Part shown: positions 7,373-14,623 of the stretch, one piece after another
How the letters are laid out: every line of letters starts with the position of its first letter
How positions within the stretch are numbered: the stretch's first letter is position 1
Notes under the pieces: generated by a model
The model's database searches: none
What the model was told of the DNA's origin: nothing
Seen by the model: only the letters and a program-made list of their open reading frames with translations
Assembly: GCA_002310995.1 (NCBI GenBank)
Contig: DBYV01000031.1
Span: forward strand, 503-20,496
Reading direction: 5' to 3'
DNA: 19,994 nucleotides
From: a bacterium UBP6_UBA1177
GTDB taxonomy: Bacteria; UBP6; UBA1177
Program-made: the position numbers and the translations under genes

Positions 7373-7759
7373 ATGGAACAGTGGTACGCTACCGGCAAAA
7401 GAAAAACAGCAGTCGCTAGAGTTTTTTTGAGACCGGGAAAAGGTGAAATCGTTGTCAACGGTAAAACCACAAAAGAGTATTTTTACACCGACAGCAACAT
7501 TATTAAAATTGATGCTCCTCTCGCAATCACGAAAACACAGGGTAAATTCGACATCCTCGTTACGGTTTGCGGCGGTGGAATCTGCGCTCAGGCTGAAGCA
7601 GTCAGACACGGCATTTCAAAAGCTCTCGTTGAGTATGATCCCGAAATGAGACCGGCTCTCAAGAAGGAAGGTTTCCTGAGAAGAGACGCAAGAATGAAAG
7701 AGAGAAAGAAATACGGTCTTCGTTCCGCAAGAGCAAGATACCAGTTCTCGAAGAGATAA
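7373..7759 (+). CDS. rpsI: 30S ribosomal protein S9
   Basis: The product is 128 aa and full length. It begins EQWYATGKRKTAVARVFLRP and ends RARYQFSKR, the universally conserved C-terminal tail whose last Arg reaches the P-site tRNA. The GGGICAQAEAVRHGISKAL block is also typical. GGAG lies upstream of the ATG. It is translated from the rplM transcript, and the operon ends at the strong terminator 30 bp after the stop. Confidence 0.97.
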   Translation: MEQWYATGKRKTAVARVFLRPGKGEIVVNGKTTKEYFYTDSNIIKIDAPLAITKTQGKFDILVTVCGGGICAQAEAVRHGISKALVEYDPEMRPALKKEGFLRRDARMKERKKYGLRSARARYQFSKR

Positions 7760-7790
7760 TATTTTATATACGATTTCTCGGATTTTTCTG

Positions 7791-7824
7791 CCCCCTCTCC
7801 TCAAAAGAGGGGGTTTTTGTGTTT
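7791..7824 (+). terminator. Strong intrinsic terminator between rpsI and metK, lying in the metK leader
   Basis: An 8-bp GC-rich stem, CCCCCTCT (7791-7798) with AGAGGGGG (7806-7813), encloses a 7-nt loop. A T-rich tail follows (TTTTT, GTG, TTTTTT). It would end the ribosomal-protein transcript. The metK Shine-Dalgarno GGAGGT begins at 7828, only 4 nt after the tail, so no promoter fits between terminator and metK. metK must be read through it or start upstream of it. Confidence 0.9.
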
Positions 7825-7837
7825 TTTGGAGGTATTT

Positions 7838-9001
7838 ATGTTCAGACCTTACCTTTTTACATCGGAATCAGTTACAGAAGGACACCCTGATAAAGTTGCG
7901 GATCAGGTTTCTGATGCTATTCTCGATGCCATTTTAGAACGCGACAGATTCGCCAGAGTCGCTTGCGAAACGTTTGTCACGACAGGACTTGTCGTTGTCG
8001 GCGGCGAAATCACGACAAACACTTATGTCGATATTCCTGAAATTGTCAGAAATACGATCATGGAAATCGGCTACAAAGATACAAAAACCTGCGGCTTCGA
8101 CGGTCACACATGCGGCGTTCTTTCGACTATCGACAAGCAGTCTCCCGACATCGCTCAAGGCGTTAATGCAGGCGAAGGTCTTTTCAAAGAACAAGGGGCC
8201 GGTGACCAGGGAATGATGTTCGGCTATGCAACCGATGAAAACAAAGATTTCATGCCGACTCCGATAAACCTCGCGCACCAGCTTGCTTTCAAACTTGCCG
8301 AAATCAGAAAAACAGGAGCTGCTCCATTCATTCTTCCCGACGGCAAAACTCAGGTTACAGTCCGTTACGAAGACGATATGCCGGTTGCTGTCGACAAAAT
8401 CGTTGTCAGCACGCAGCATAAGGAAGAGGCAAACTACGACACAATCAGACAGACTGTTATCGACAAAGTTATAAAACCGGTTATTCCGTCACATCTTATG
8501 CACGACAAAACCGAGATTTTCATAAATCCGACCGGCAAATTCGTAATCGGCGGTCCGGTTGCCGATACAGGTCTTACCGGCAGAAAGATTATCGTTGATA
8601 CTTACGGCGGAATGGGTCGTCACGGCGGCGGCGCGTTCTCGGGCAAAGATCCGTCAAAAGTCGACAGATCGGCATGCTACATGGCTCGCTACATCGCTAA
8701 AAACGTTGTTGCGGCGGGACTTGCAAAAAGATGCGAAGTTCAGCTTGCATACGCTATCGGAGTTGCGGAACCTGTTTCAGTTTCGGTTTATGTCAACACT
8801 TTCGGCACTGCTGCAACTAAGGAAGCAGACATCGAAAGAGCTGTCAAAAAGTGCTTTGACATGCGTCCTGCGGCAATTATCGAGCAGCTTGACCTCCTTA
8901 AGCCCATTTACAAAAAGACTGCATCCTACGGTCACTTCGGCAGAGACTGCTTCAGCTGGGAAAAAACCGACAGAACCGAAGATCTTAAATCTCTAATCTA
9001 G
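7838..9001 (+). CDS. metK: S-adenosylmethionine synthetase
   Basis: The 387-aa product makes S-adenosylmethionine from methionine and ATP, releasing phosphate and pyrophosphate; it is a cytosolic tetramer in characterised species. The methionine/ATP motif TSESVTEGHPDKVADQVSDA is near the N-terminus. GAGDQGMMFGYA is the central signature and GGGAFSGKDPSKVDRSA the P-loop-like glycine-rich signature. YGHFGR and FSWEKTDR near the end complete the family profile. The start at 7838 is set by GGAGGT with 4 nt spacing; an in-frame upstream start at 7817 would fall within the terminator tail. It converges on the DsbA-like gene with a 70-bp gap. Regulation is probably through the leader terminator (inference). 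Confidence 0.97.
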   Translation: MFRPYLFTSESVTEGHPDKVADQVSDAILDAILERDRFARVACETFVTTGLVVVGGEITTNTYVDIPEIVRNTIMEIGYKDTKTCGFDGHTCGVLSTIDKQSPDIAQGVNAGEGLFKEQGAGDQGMMFGYATDENKDFMPTPINLAHQLAFKLAEIRKTGAAPFILPDGKTQVTVRYEDDMPVAVDKIVVSTQHKEEANYDTIRQTVIDKVIKPVIPSHLMHDKTEIFINPTGKFVIGGPVADTGLTGRKIIVDTYGGMGRHGGGAFSGKDPSKVDRSACYMARYIAKNVVAAGLAKRCEVQLAYAIGVAEPVSVSVYVNTFGTAATKEADIERAVKKCFDMRPAAIIEQLDLLKPIYKKTASYGHFGRDCFSWEKTDRTEDLKSLI

Positions 9002-9062
9002 TTAAACATAGTCAAAACAGACATCTGTAATATTCAGAAAATCTTGTGATTTCAATCAGATA

Positions 9063-9082
9063 AAAAGAAATTTATTTCTTTT
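9063..9082. terminator. Weak AT-rich inverted repeat between convergent metK and DsbA-like genes
   Basis: AAAAGAAA (9063-9070) and TTTCTTTT (9075-9082) are perfect inverted repeats around a 4-nt loop that overlaps the stop codon of the DsbA-like gene. With only one G-C pair per arm it would be a feeble hairpin. It is listed because no better terminator is visible in the 70-bp convergent gap. Confidence 0.25.
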
Positions 9083-11006
9083 CTTTAAGTACGGATTCTA
9101 TCATTGATTCAAAAAATTCAGCCGGTTTTGCGCCGCTTACTTTTTTGCCGTTTACGAAAAATGCGGGAACTGAACGGATATTGAGATTGCCGGCTTCGCG
9201 GATATCGTCAGATACAGCCGCTTCGGTTCCTGGTTTTTCGGCTTCAGCCTTGACTTTTCCCCAGTCAGCTCCGATTTCTTTTACATAACCTTCGAATTTT
9301 TCTTCCGGATTTGTCTTCCAGTCGTTTTGTTTCGAATAGAGAATTGCGGCAAGCTGGAAGAATTTTTCATCACCGTAGAGTTTTTTAACCGCGTAAGCTA
9401 CAAGAGCTGCCGGTTTGGCCTCTTTGTGGAAGCTGAGCGGGAAATTTTTATAAACCACCTGCACATCACCTTTATACTTTGCCGCGACACTTTCGACAGT
9501 CGAGAACGCTTTGCTGCAGAAAGGACACTGGAAATCGGAGAACTCGATTATCGTGACTTTAGGATTCTTGCTACCCTTCACTGCTTCGTTTCCGGTAAGT
9601 TTGATCTGATAAACTTTGTTCGGATCTTCTTTTTCGTCTTTGTTGCCGTTGGTTTTTGCAACCGCCGGTTTGCCGTCTTTGATGATTTCGCGGTAAAGCG
9701 CATCACCTTTCAAATTCTTGCCTTCAGCTTTTTTAAGTTCTTCGTCAATAACTTTTTTGAAGGAATCTATCGGAAGTGCGCCGCTGATGAACCTGCCGTT
9801 TACAAAAGATGCCGGAGTTCCGCGGACACCAAGCGTTGCGGCAATTTTGCTGTCTTCGTCGACAATTTTTTCGATTTCCTTGCTTTCCATATCTTTTTTG
9901 AGTGTCTCCCAGTCTGCCGGAATTTCAGCCTTATGCAACTCAAGCCACTCTTTGAAATCAGGAACGCGGTTCCACTCTTTCTGCTTAGTGAAAAGGAAGC
10001 TGTAAACTTCCCAGAACTTACCCTGTTTGTGCGCAGCGGCAGCCAGAGATGCGGCTTCTTTCGCTTTTTTGTGGAAGCCGAGCGGATGGTTGATGAAAGC
10101 AATTCTTACTTTGCCTTCATAATCCTTTTTCAGCTGCTCGTAAGTTGCATAAAGACGTGCACAGAAAGGACATTCGAAGTCGTCGAAAAGAACCATCGTG
10201 ACTGTTGCGTCTTCCGCACCCCAGATCGGAGCATGAGCAGGAACTTCGACTTTGTAAATATCCTGTGAAACTGCCGGCGCTTCTCTTTTTGGCGGTACAA
10301 ATCTAGTTTTTCCGTTTTTAACGATTTCGGAGTATGGATCTTTAACCCCTTTTGCCTTGAGCTGCTCGCCGACAACTATCTGCTGAGCTATAGTCTCTTC
10401 GATTTTCGCGCTGTTCGCGCCGACAATTCTGACGCCGTTGATGAAAAGCGTAGGCGTTCCGCGGACTCCGAAAAGAGCACCCTGCGTGATATCAGCCTGA
10501 ACTTTTGCAGCCGTTTCAGCCGATTTTCTGTCGGTATCGAACTTGTCCATATCAAGCTTCAGGTCTTTTGCATAAGTTACAAGAAGCTCCTCGTTTATGT
10601 TTTTTACATCGCTGTAAAGTTTGGTGTAATATTCCCAGAACTTTCCCTGATTCTGCGCCGCAACAGCCGCATAGGAAGCGGGTTTCGCCCATTTGTGGAA
10701 ACTGAGCGGGAAGTGCTTGAAAACGTATCTGACTTTGCCGTTGTATTTTTTGAGCAGACCTTCCATCAAATCGACACTGCGCTTTGAAAAAGGACACTGA
10801 AAATCAGAAAAATTGACAACCGTTACCGGTGCATCCTGCGGACCGCGGAAAATCGCCGAACCTAAATCGACATTGTAGATCTCCTCTTTTTTGGGATCCT
10901 GATCTTCCTGAGTTTTTGCATTCTGTTCTATATTTTCCTCTTTTTTATTGCAAGCGGAAAAGACCAAAACAAAAATCAAAGAAAGAAACAAAAAAGATTT
11001 TTTCAT
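9072..11006 (-). CDS. Lipoprotein with three tandem DsbA-like thioredoxin domains
   Basis: The product is 644 aa from the ATG at 11006 (GGAGG 5 nt upstream; an in-frame TTG at 11018 is less likely). Residues 1-19 are a lipoprotein signal ending FSAC, with Cys19 lipidated. A charged linker follows, then three homologous DsbA/thioredoxin_4-type domains. Domain 1 (about 45-215) has CPFS at 71-74 and cis-Pro185. Domain 2 (about 250-430) has CPFC at 279-282 and cis-Pro398. Domain 3 (about 465-644) has CPFC at 494-497 and cis-Pro614. Each also has an F/H-P-L-x-F-H-K segment about 30 residues after the active site. Domains 2 and 3 should be redox active; domain 1 lacks the second Cys. Likely role: periplasmic thiol oxidation or isomerisation (inference). 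It is encoded 12 bp downstream of glnS and probably co-transcribed with it. Confidence 0.85.
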   Translation of the reverse strand: MKKSFLFLSLIFVLVFSACNKKEENIEQNAKTQEDQDPKKEEIYNVDLGSAIFRGPQDAPVTVVNFSDFQCPFSKRSVDLMEGLLKKYNGKVRYVFKHFPLSFHKWAKPASYAAVAAQNQGKFWEYYTKLYSDVKNINEELLVTYAKDLKLDMDKFDTDRKSAETAAKVQADITQGALFGVRGTPTLFINGVRIVGANSAKIEETIAQQIVVGEQLKAKGVKDPYSEIVKNGKTRFVPPKREAPAVSQDIYKVEVPAHAPIWGAEDATVTMVLFDDFECPFCARLYATYEQLKKDYEGKVRIAFINHPLGFHKKAKEAASLAAAAHKQGKFWEVYSFLFTKQKEWNRVPDFKEWLELHKAEIPADWETLKKDMESKEIEKIVDEDSKIAATLGVRGTPASFVNGRFISGALPIDSFKKVIDEELKKAEGKNLKGDALYREIIKDGKPAVAKTNGNKDEKEDPNKVYQIKLTGNEAVKGSKNPKVTIIEFSDFQCPFCSKAFSTVESVAAKYKGDVQVVYKNFPLSFHKEAKPAALVAYAVKKLYGDEKFFQLAAILYSKQNDWKTNPEEKFEGYVKEIGADWGKVKAEAEKPGTEAAVSDDIREAGNLNIRSVPAFFVNGKKVSGAKPAEFFESMIESVLKEKK

Positions 11007-11018
11007 GAAATCCTCCAA

Positions 11019-12713
11019 TTATTTGAGAGTTTTTTCGAAACTGTCTTTGAGGGTAACAATTCTGTTGACGACGATTTTTTCAGGCGTCGTATCCTTGTCA
11101 ATGCAGAAGTATCCGACTCTTTCGAACTGGAACTGCTTGCCTATTTCAAGGTTTTTGAGGTTGATCTCGGCATAAGCATCAACGATCTGAAGCGAATTTT
11201 TGTTCATATTTTCAATAAAATCGTGACCTTCCTCGACTTCGAACGGATCTTCCATCTCGAAAAGGTTTTCGTATATCCTCGCCTCGATCTTAAGGCAGTT
11301 GTTCGCGTCGACCCAGTGGATCGTTCCTTTGACTTTCCTGCCGTCGCTTGACCAGCCGCCTTTCGTAGCCGGATCGTATGTGCAGTGAAGTTCCTTTATC
11401 GAGCCGTCTTCGTTTTTGATGACTTCGGTGCAGGTGATGTAGTAAGCCGAGCGAAGTCTGACCTCTTTTCCGGGAGCGAGCCTGTGGAATTTTGCCGGCG
11501 GCTCTTCCATGAAGTCCTTGCGTTCGATGTAAAGTTCTCTCGAGAAGGGAACAAGTCTTGTTGCAGAGTTTTCATCTTCGGGATTGTTTACTGCTTCGAA
11601 CTGCTCGGTCTGACCTTCGGGATAGTTCGTTATAACAACTTTGAGCGGGTCTAAAACGCCCATGAATCTTTCCGCTTTTTTGTTGAGGTCTTCTCTTACG
11701 CAGTGCTCTAGCAGTGCAAGCGAAACGGTGCTGTTTCTTTTCGCGACACCTACCCTTTCTGCGAAATCGCGGACCGCTTCAGGCGTATATCCGCGGCGTC
11801 TGATGCCTGCGATCGTCGGCATTCTCGGATCGTCCCAGCCACTGACATACTTCTCGTCAACGAGTTTTTTGAGGAATCTCTTGCTCATGACAGTGTTCGT
11901 GAGGTTGAGACGGGCAAATTCGACCTGCTGAGGCTTCTTTTCGATGCCGATCGCTTCCAGGAACCACTCGTAAAGCGGCCTGTGCGCCTCGAATTCAAGA
12001 GTGCATATCGAGTGGGTGATCCCTTCGATCGCGTCGCTCTGGCCGTGAGTGAAATCGTAAGTCGGATAGATGCACCATTTGTTGCCGGTCCTGTGGTGGT
12101 TGACCTTTCTGATCCTGTACATGACCGGGTCGCGCAGCAGAACGTTCGGATGAGCCATGTCGATTTTCGCGCGGAGCATGTATTCGCCTTCGTTGAATTC
12201 GCCGTTTTTCATCCTTTCGAAAAGTTCGAGGTTTTCTTCGACGGAGCGGTTTCTCCACGGACTTTCCTTGCCGGCTCCGGTAGCCGTTCCGCGGTCGCGT
12301 CGCATCTCTTCAAGAGTCTGCTGACATACGAAAGCTTTTCCTTTTTTTATGAGTTCGACTGCCCACTCGTAAAGCTGGTCGAAATAACTCGAAGCATAAA
12401 GCACTTTATCGGGTTTAAAACCGAGCCATCTGATATCGTCCTGGATCGAATCGACATACTCGACATCCTCTTTTTCAGGGTTCGTGTCGTCGAAACGGAG
12501 GTTGCATTTGCCGCCGTAAATCTTAGCCAGGCCGAAGTTGAGGCAAATCGACTTTGCGTGTCCGATATGCAGGTATCCGTTCGGTTCAGGCGGAAAACGG
12601 GTCTGGATCTCTTTGTGTTTGCCGCTCGCAAGATCGGCATCGATGATGGCGCGGATGAAGTTTACTGAGCTTTTTTCTTCCTGATTCTTGATTTCATTGA
12701 TTTCTTCACTCAT
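11019..12713 (-). CDS. glnS: Glutaminyl-tRNA synthetase
   Basis: The 564-aa class I synthetase charges tRNA-Gln with glutamine. RFPPEPNGYLHIGHAKS (39-55) contains the HIGH motif at 49-52. VMSKR at 275-279 is the KMSKS equivalent. LNFGLAKIYGGKCNLRFDDTNPEKE, YPTYDFTHGQSDAIEGITHSICTLEF and WDDPRMPTI are GlnRS-type rather than GluRS-type blocks. The C-terminal half is the usual two-barrel anticodon-binding region. Length is close to Escherichia coli GlnRS. GAGGT precedes the ATG. Its presence means tRNA-Gln can be charged directly, without the GatCAB amidation route, though GatCAB could still exist elsewhere. It leads a two-gene unit with the DsbA-like lipoprotein. Confidence 0.97.
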   Translation of the reverse strand: MSEEINEIKNQEEKSSVNFIRAIIDADLASGKHKEIQTRFPPEPNGYLHIGHAKSICLNFGLAKIYGGKCNLRFDDTNPEKEDVEYVDSIQDDIRWLGFKPDKVLYASSYFDQLYEWAVELIKKGKAFVCQQTLEEMRRDRGTATGAGKESPWRNRSVEENLELFERMKNGEFNEGEYMLRAKIDMAHPNVLLRDPVMYRIRKVNHHRTGNKWCIYPTYDFTHGQSDAIEGITHSICTLEFEAHRPLYEWFLEAIGIEKKPQQVEFARLNLTNTVMSKRFLKKLVDEKYVSGWDDPRMPTIAGIRRRGYTPEAVRDFAERVGVAKRNSTVSLALLEHCVREDLNKKAERFMGVLDPLKVVITNYPEGQTEQFEAVNNPEDENSATRLVPFSRELYIERKDFMEEPPAKFHRLAPGKEVRLRSAYYITCTEVIKNEDGSIKELHCTYDPATKGGWSSDGRKVKGTIHWVDANNCLKIEARIYENLFEMEDPFEVEEGHDFIENMNKNSLQIVDAYAEINLKNLEIGKQFQFERVGYFCIDKDTTPEKIVVNRIVTLKDSFEKTLK

Positions 12714-12767
12714 TTTTTACCTCAAAAAAGAACTTTTCACAAACGACGAAAAATTTTTCAGGCGAGG

Positions 12768-12795
12768 ATTATATCCGCTCTCGTTCCGCGGTCAA
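12768..12795 (-). promoter_or_regulatory. Promoter of the glnS operon
   Basis: On the minus strand TTGACC (12795-12790) and a perfect TATAAT (12773-12768) are separated by 16 bp. Transcription would begin near 12761, giving a leader of about 48 nt before the ATG at 12713. Strong consensus match. Confidence 0.65.
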
Positions 12796-12854
12796 TTTTC
12801 CTTTACTTTTAATTGTATAATATATTCTTGTTTAGATGTACTCATTTGAAATAT

Positions 12855-12882
12855 TTGTTAAAATTTATGTTTTTTATATAAT
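12855..12882 (+). promoter_or_regulatory. Promoter of the 521-aa Asp-rich lipoprotein gene
   Basis: TTGTTA (12855-12860) and a perfect TATAAT (12877-12882) are separated by 16 bp, placing the start of transcription about 30 nt before the ATG at 12921. A second TATAAT at 12816-12821 lacks a convincing -35 box. Confidence 0.55.
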
Positions 12883-12920
12883 TCTCCGGCTTTTGCATTT
12901 TGTGATTAAAAGAGGTCACC

Positions 12921-14486
12921 ATGACAAAAAAATGCCTTTTGTTTGCAATTTCTCTCTTTGTTACAGGCTTCATTTCCTGCTCATCGTCAAAATCGCAGAA
13001 TGACTCGGATGCCGATTTTGACAGCCACACGGATTCGGATGACCTGACGGTCATCGAAGATACAGAAAATGATTTACAAGATTCTGATTTTATTGATGAT
13101 TCTGATAAAATGCCGGATCAGGATGCTGATACAGACAACGATTCCGATACACCAGAAACCGTCGAATGTCTCGATCTGCGTTACAACGAAAACACGATCA
13201 AAACACCTTTCCCGTTCAAAGATGCAAACGGAAAACCGACTTTCTGCCGTCCGGGCTGCGATACTCCGACGGAGAACGATCCTCAGTGTGTCCGCAACAT
13301 TTGGGAATGGGACAATTGGCAAAACTATCAGCGTTACCTCGAAGCACAGGAAAAAGACCCGAACCAGACAACGGAACGCGAATGTTACCCGTGGCCCTGT
13401 GTTTTACCTGATATGAAGGCCGATCCTTCGTCAGAAATACTGCACAGCACCTGCGACAAACTGCTGACTGTCAACGGATTCACTACCGGCGCACTCAACA
13501 GTCAAGGATTTTATGCCAACACCCACGGAATGTCAGACGGAGTTGCCGGAATGAGTTTCGCCGGGAAAAATTTGAGCAGAGTTGTTGAATACAATCCTGA
13601 AAAAGATGAATATTCCGCTTTAAGTCAGTCCTCTTACTTAGGATTCAACGAAAACCGTTATGTAACTAAAATTTATGACAGAAATCCGCGGCAAAATAAG
13701 GATGCGAAATTTTTTGCCGTTTCAATCCAGCGCAGAGACAACGGTTATTTTTACGAATTTATTTATGATCTGAGCAAAAACGGCGAGGATTTTTCCGATG
13801 CGCCGCTTGCCGGAAGAAACTGGGTTGTGCTACGTCTTAAAAACTCAAAAATAATCTATGCTTCTTCCCAGGACTGGATTTGGTATGAACTCGACGGCGT
13901 GAGAAATTATGCCGGTGACGGCAATATTGTCGGAGATCATGTTACTTTTGTTGCAAATGACTATGAAATTTATTACTGCGATCTGCGCAAACATCCGAAA
14001 CATCTGGAGAGCTGCACAAAACTCAACCGTACAGACAGCACCACCGGTGAAACAGAACACGGCAACACTCCAAAGATTGACACTGACAACGAACGGAGAG
14101 TAGTCTACAATGTTCTTCATACGCCGGTCTTGGTTGAAGTCGATTTCAGTACTCTGAATAGAAAATATACGGAATATCATGTCAATCAGGTCTGGGATGA
14201 TGCCTACAGCTGGGAAATTTCAATGCTTAAAGGAAACACTGCCGCATACAGCGAAGGATTCTTTTTCAGCAACGGTTACTCCGATATCTACGGCTGTTTT
14301 TACCGTTTTGATAAAAAAGAGACTTTTTGCCCTGACGAATACGGTTTTGACTCCCGCAGTTTGATGTATTTCAATGTTTTTGGGGAGAAATGGCATTTAT
14401 GGCAGCGGGTCGGCGAACCTGAAAGCATAATCAGAGACTTGGAATGTTACTGCGAAGAAACCGGAATTTGTCCGCTTGAGGAATAA
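12921..14486 (+). CDS. Asp-rich, Cys-containing lipoprotein of unknown function
   Basis: The product is 521 aa and not a family I recognise. The first 20 residues are a lipoprotein signal ending GFISC (Cys20). About 28-78 is an acidic linker rich in Asp and Ser. A Cys cluster follows (83, 109, 113, 123, 155, 160, 178), including FCRPGC and CYPWPC, which suggests disulfides. The remainder (about 190-510) is rich in Tyr/Trp/Asn/Asp and predicted beta segments. It has repeated short blocks of the type x-Y-Y-x-x-D-G, compatible with a beta-propeller or similar extracellular fold (weak inference). It ends with CYCEETGIC. AGAGG lies 5 nt before the ATG. The anchor-plus-acidic-tether design matches the lipoprotein at 1-1337, although the body sequences look unrelated. 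It is the first of three consecutive exported-protein genes. Confidence 0.8.
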   Translation: MTKKCLLFAISLFVTGFISCSSSKSQNDSDADFDSHTDSDDLTVIEDTENDLQDSDFIDDSDKMPDQDADTDNDSDTPETVECLDLRYNENTIKTPFPFKDANGKPTFCRPGCDTPTENDPQCVRNIWEWDNWQNYQRYLEAQEKDPNQTTERECYPWPCVLPDMKADPSSEILHSTCDKLLTVNGFTTGALNSQGFYANTHGMSDGVAGMSFAGKNLSRVVEYNPEKDEYSALSQSSYLGFNENRYVTKIYDRNPRQNKDAKFFAVSIQRRDNGYFYEFIYDLSKNGEDFSDAPLAGRNWVVLRLKNSKIIYASSQDWIWYELDGVRNYAGDGNIVGDHVTFVANDYEIYYCDLRKHPKHLESCTKLNRTDSTTGETEHGNTPKIDTDNERRVVYNVLHTPVLVEVDFSTLNRKYTEYHVNQVWDDAYSWEISMLKGNTAAYSEGFFFSNGYSDIYGCFYRFDKKETFCPDEYGFDSRSLMYFNVFGEKWHLWQRVGEPESIIRDLECYCEETGICPLEE

Positions 14487-14511
14487 TCTTTTCTTAATGA
14501 CAAAATTCTAT

Positions 14512-14533
14512 GAGACGTATCAGGTTACGTCTC
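14512..14533. repeat. Perfect 8-bp inverted repeat (GAGACGTA/TACGTCTC)
   Basis: GAGACGTA (14512-14519) and TACGTCTC (14526-14533) flank a 6-nt loop, 26 bp after the stop of the 521-aa lipoprotein gene. No U tract follows, so classical termination is unlikely, though the hairpin could stabilise the 3' end. The GAGACG...CGTCTCTAC form recalls small dispersed palindromes seen in other bacterial genomes. That resemblance is from memory. Confidence 0.6.
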
Positions 14534-14556
14534 TACAATAAAAATAAATATAAAAC

Positions 14557-14584
14557 TTGAAAAAAAAACAAAAGTCAGTTTAAT
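14557..14584 (+). promoter_or_regulatory. Candidate promoter of the charged-helix protein gene
   Basis: TTGAAA (14557-14562) and TTTAAT (14579-14584) are 16 bp apart, about 35 nt before the GGAGGAG site at 14614-14620. It lies in AT-rich DNA, so chance matches are likely; tentative. Confidence 0.35.
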
Positions 14585-14623
14585 ATCCGCAGTTTTTTTT
14601 CAGAATGATTGTTGGAGGAGAAA

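Noticed and set aside
7760..7838. Possible SAM riboswitch before metK
   Set aside because: The gap is only 78 bp and half of it is the terminator. I could not fit SAM-I, SAM-II or SAM/SAH consensus elements; only the attenuator-like geometry is kept as a finding.
9002..9062. Short hairpins (TCTG...CAGA, AAATC...GATTT) between metK and the DsbA-like gene
   Set aside because: Stems of 4-5 bp without a following U tract are expected by chance in this composition.
9327..10268. Plus-strand 313-codon open frame opposite the DsbA-like gene
   Set aside because: It is a shadow of a gene with three CPF(C/S) active sites; its Phe/Cys/Arg-rich composition is not protein-like and no SD is present.
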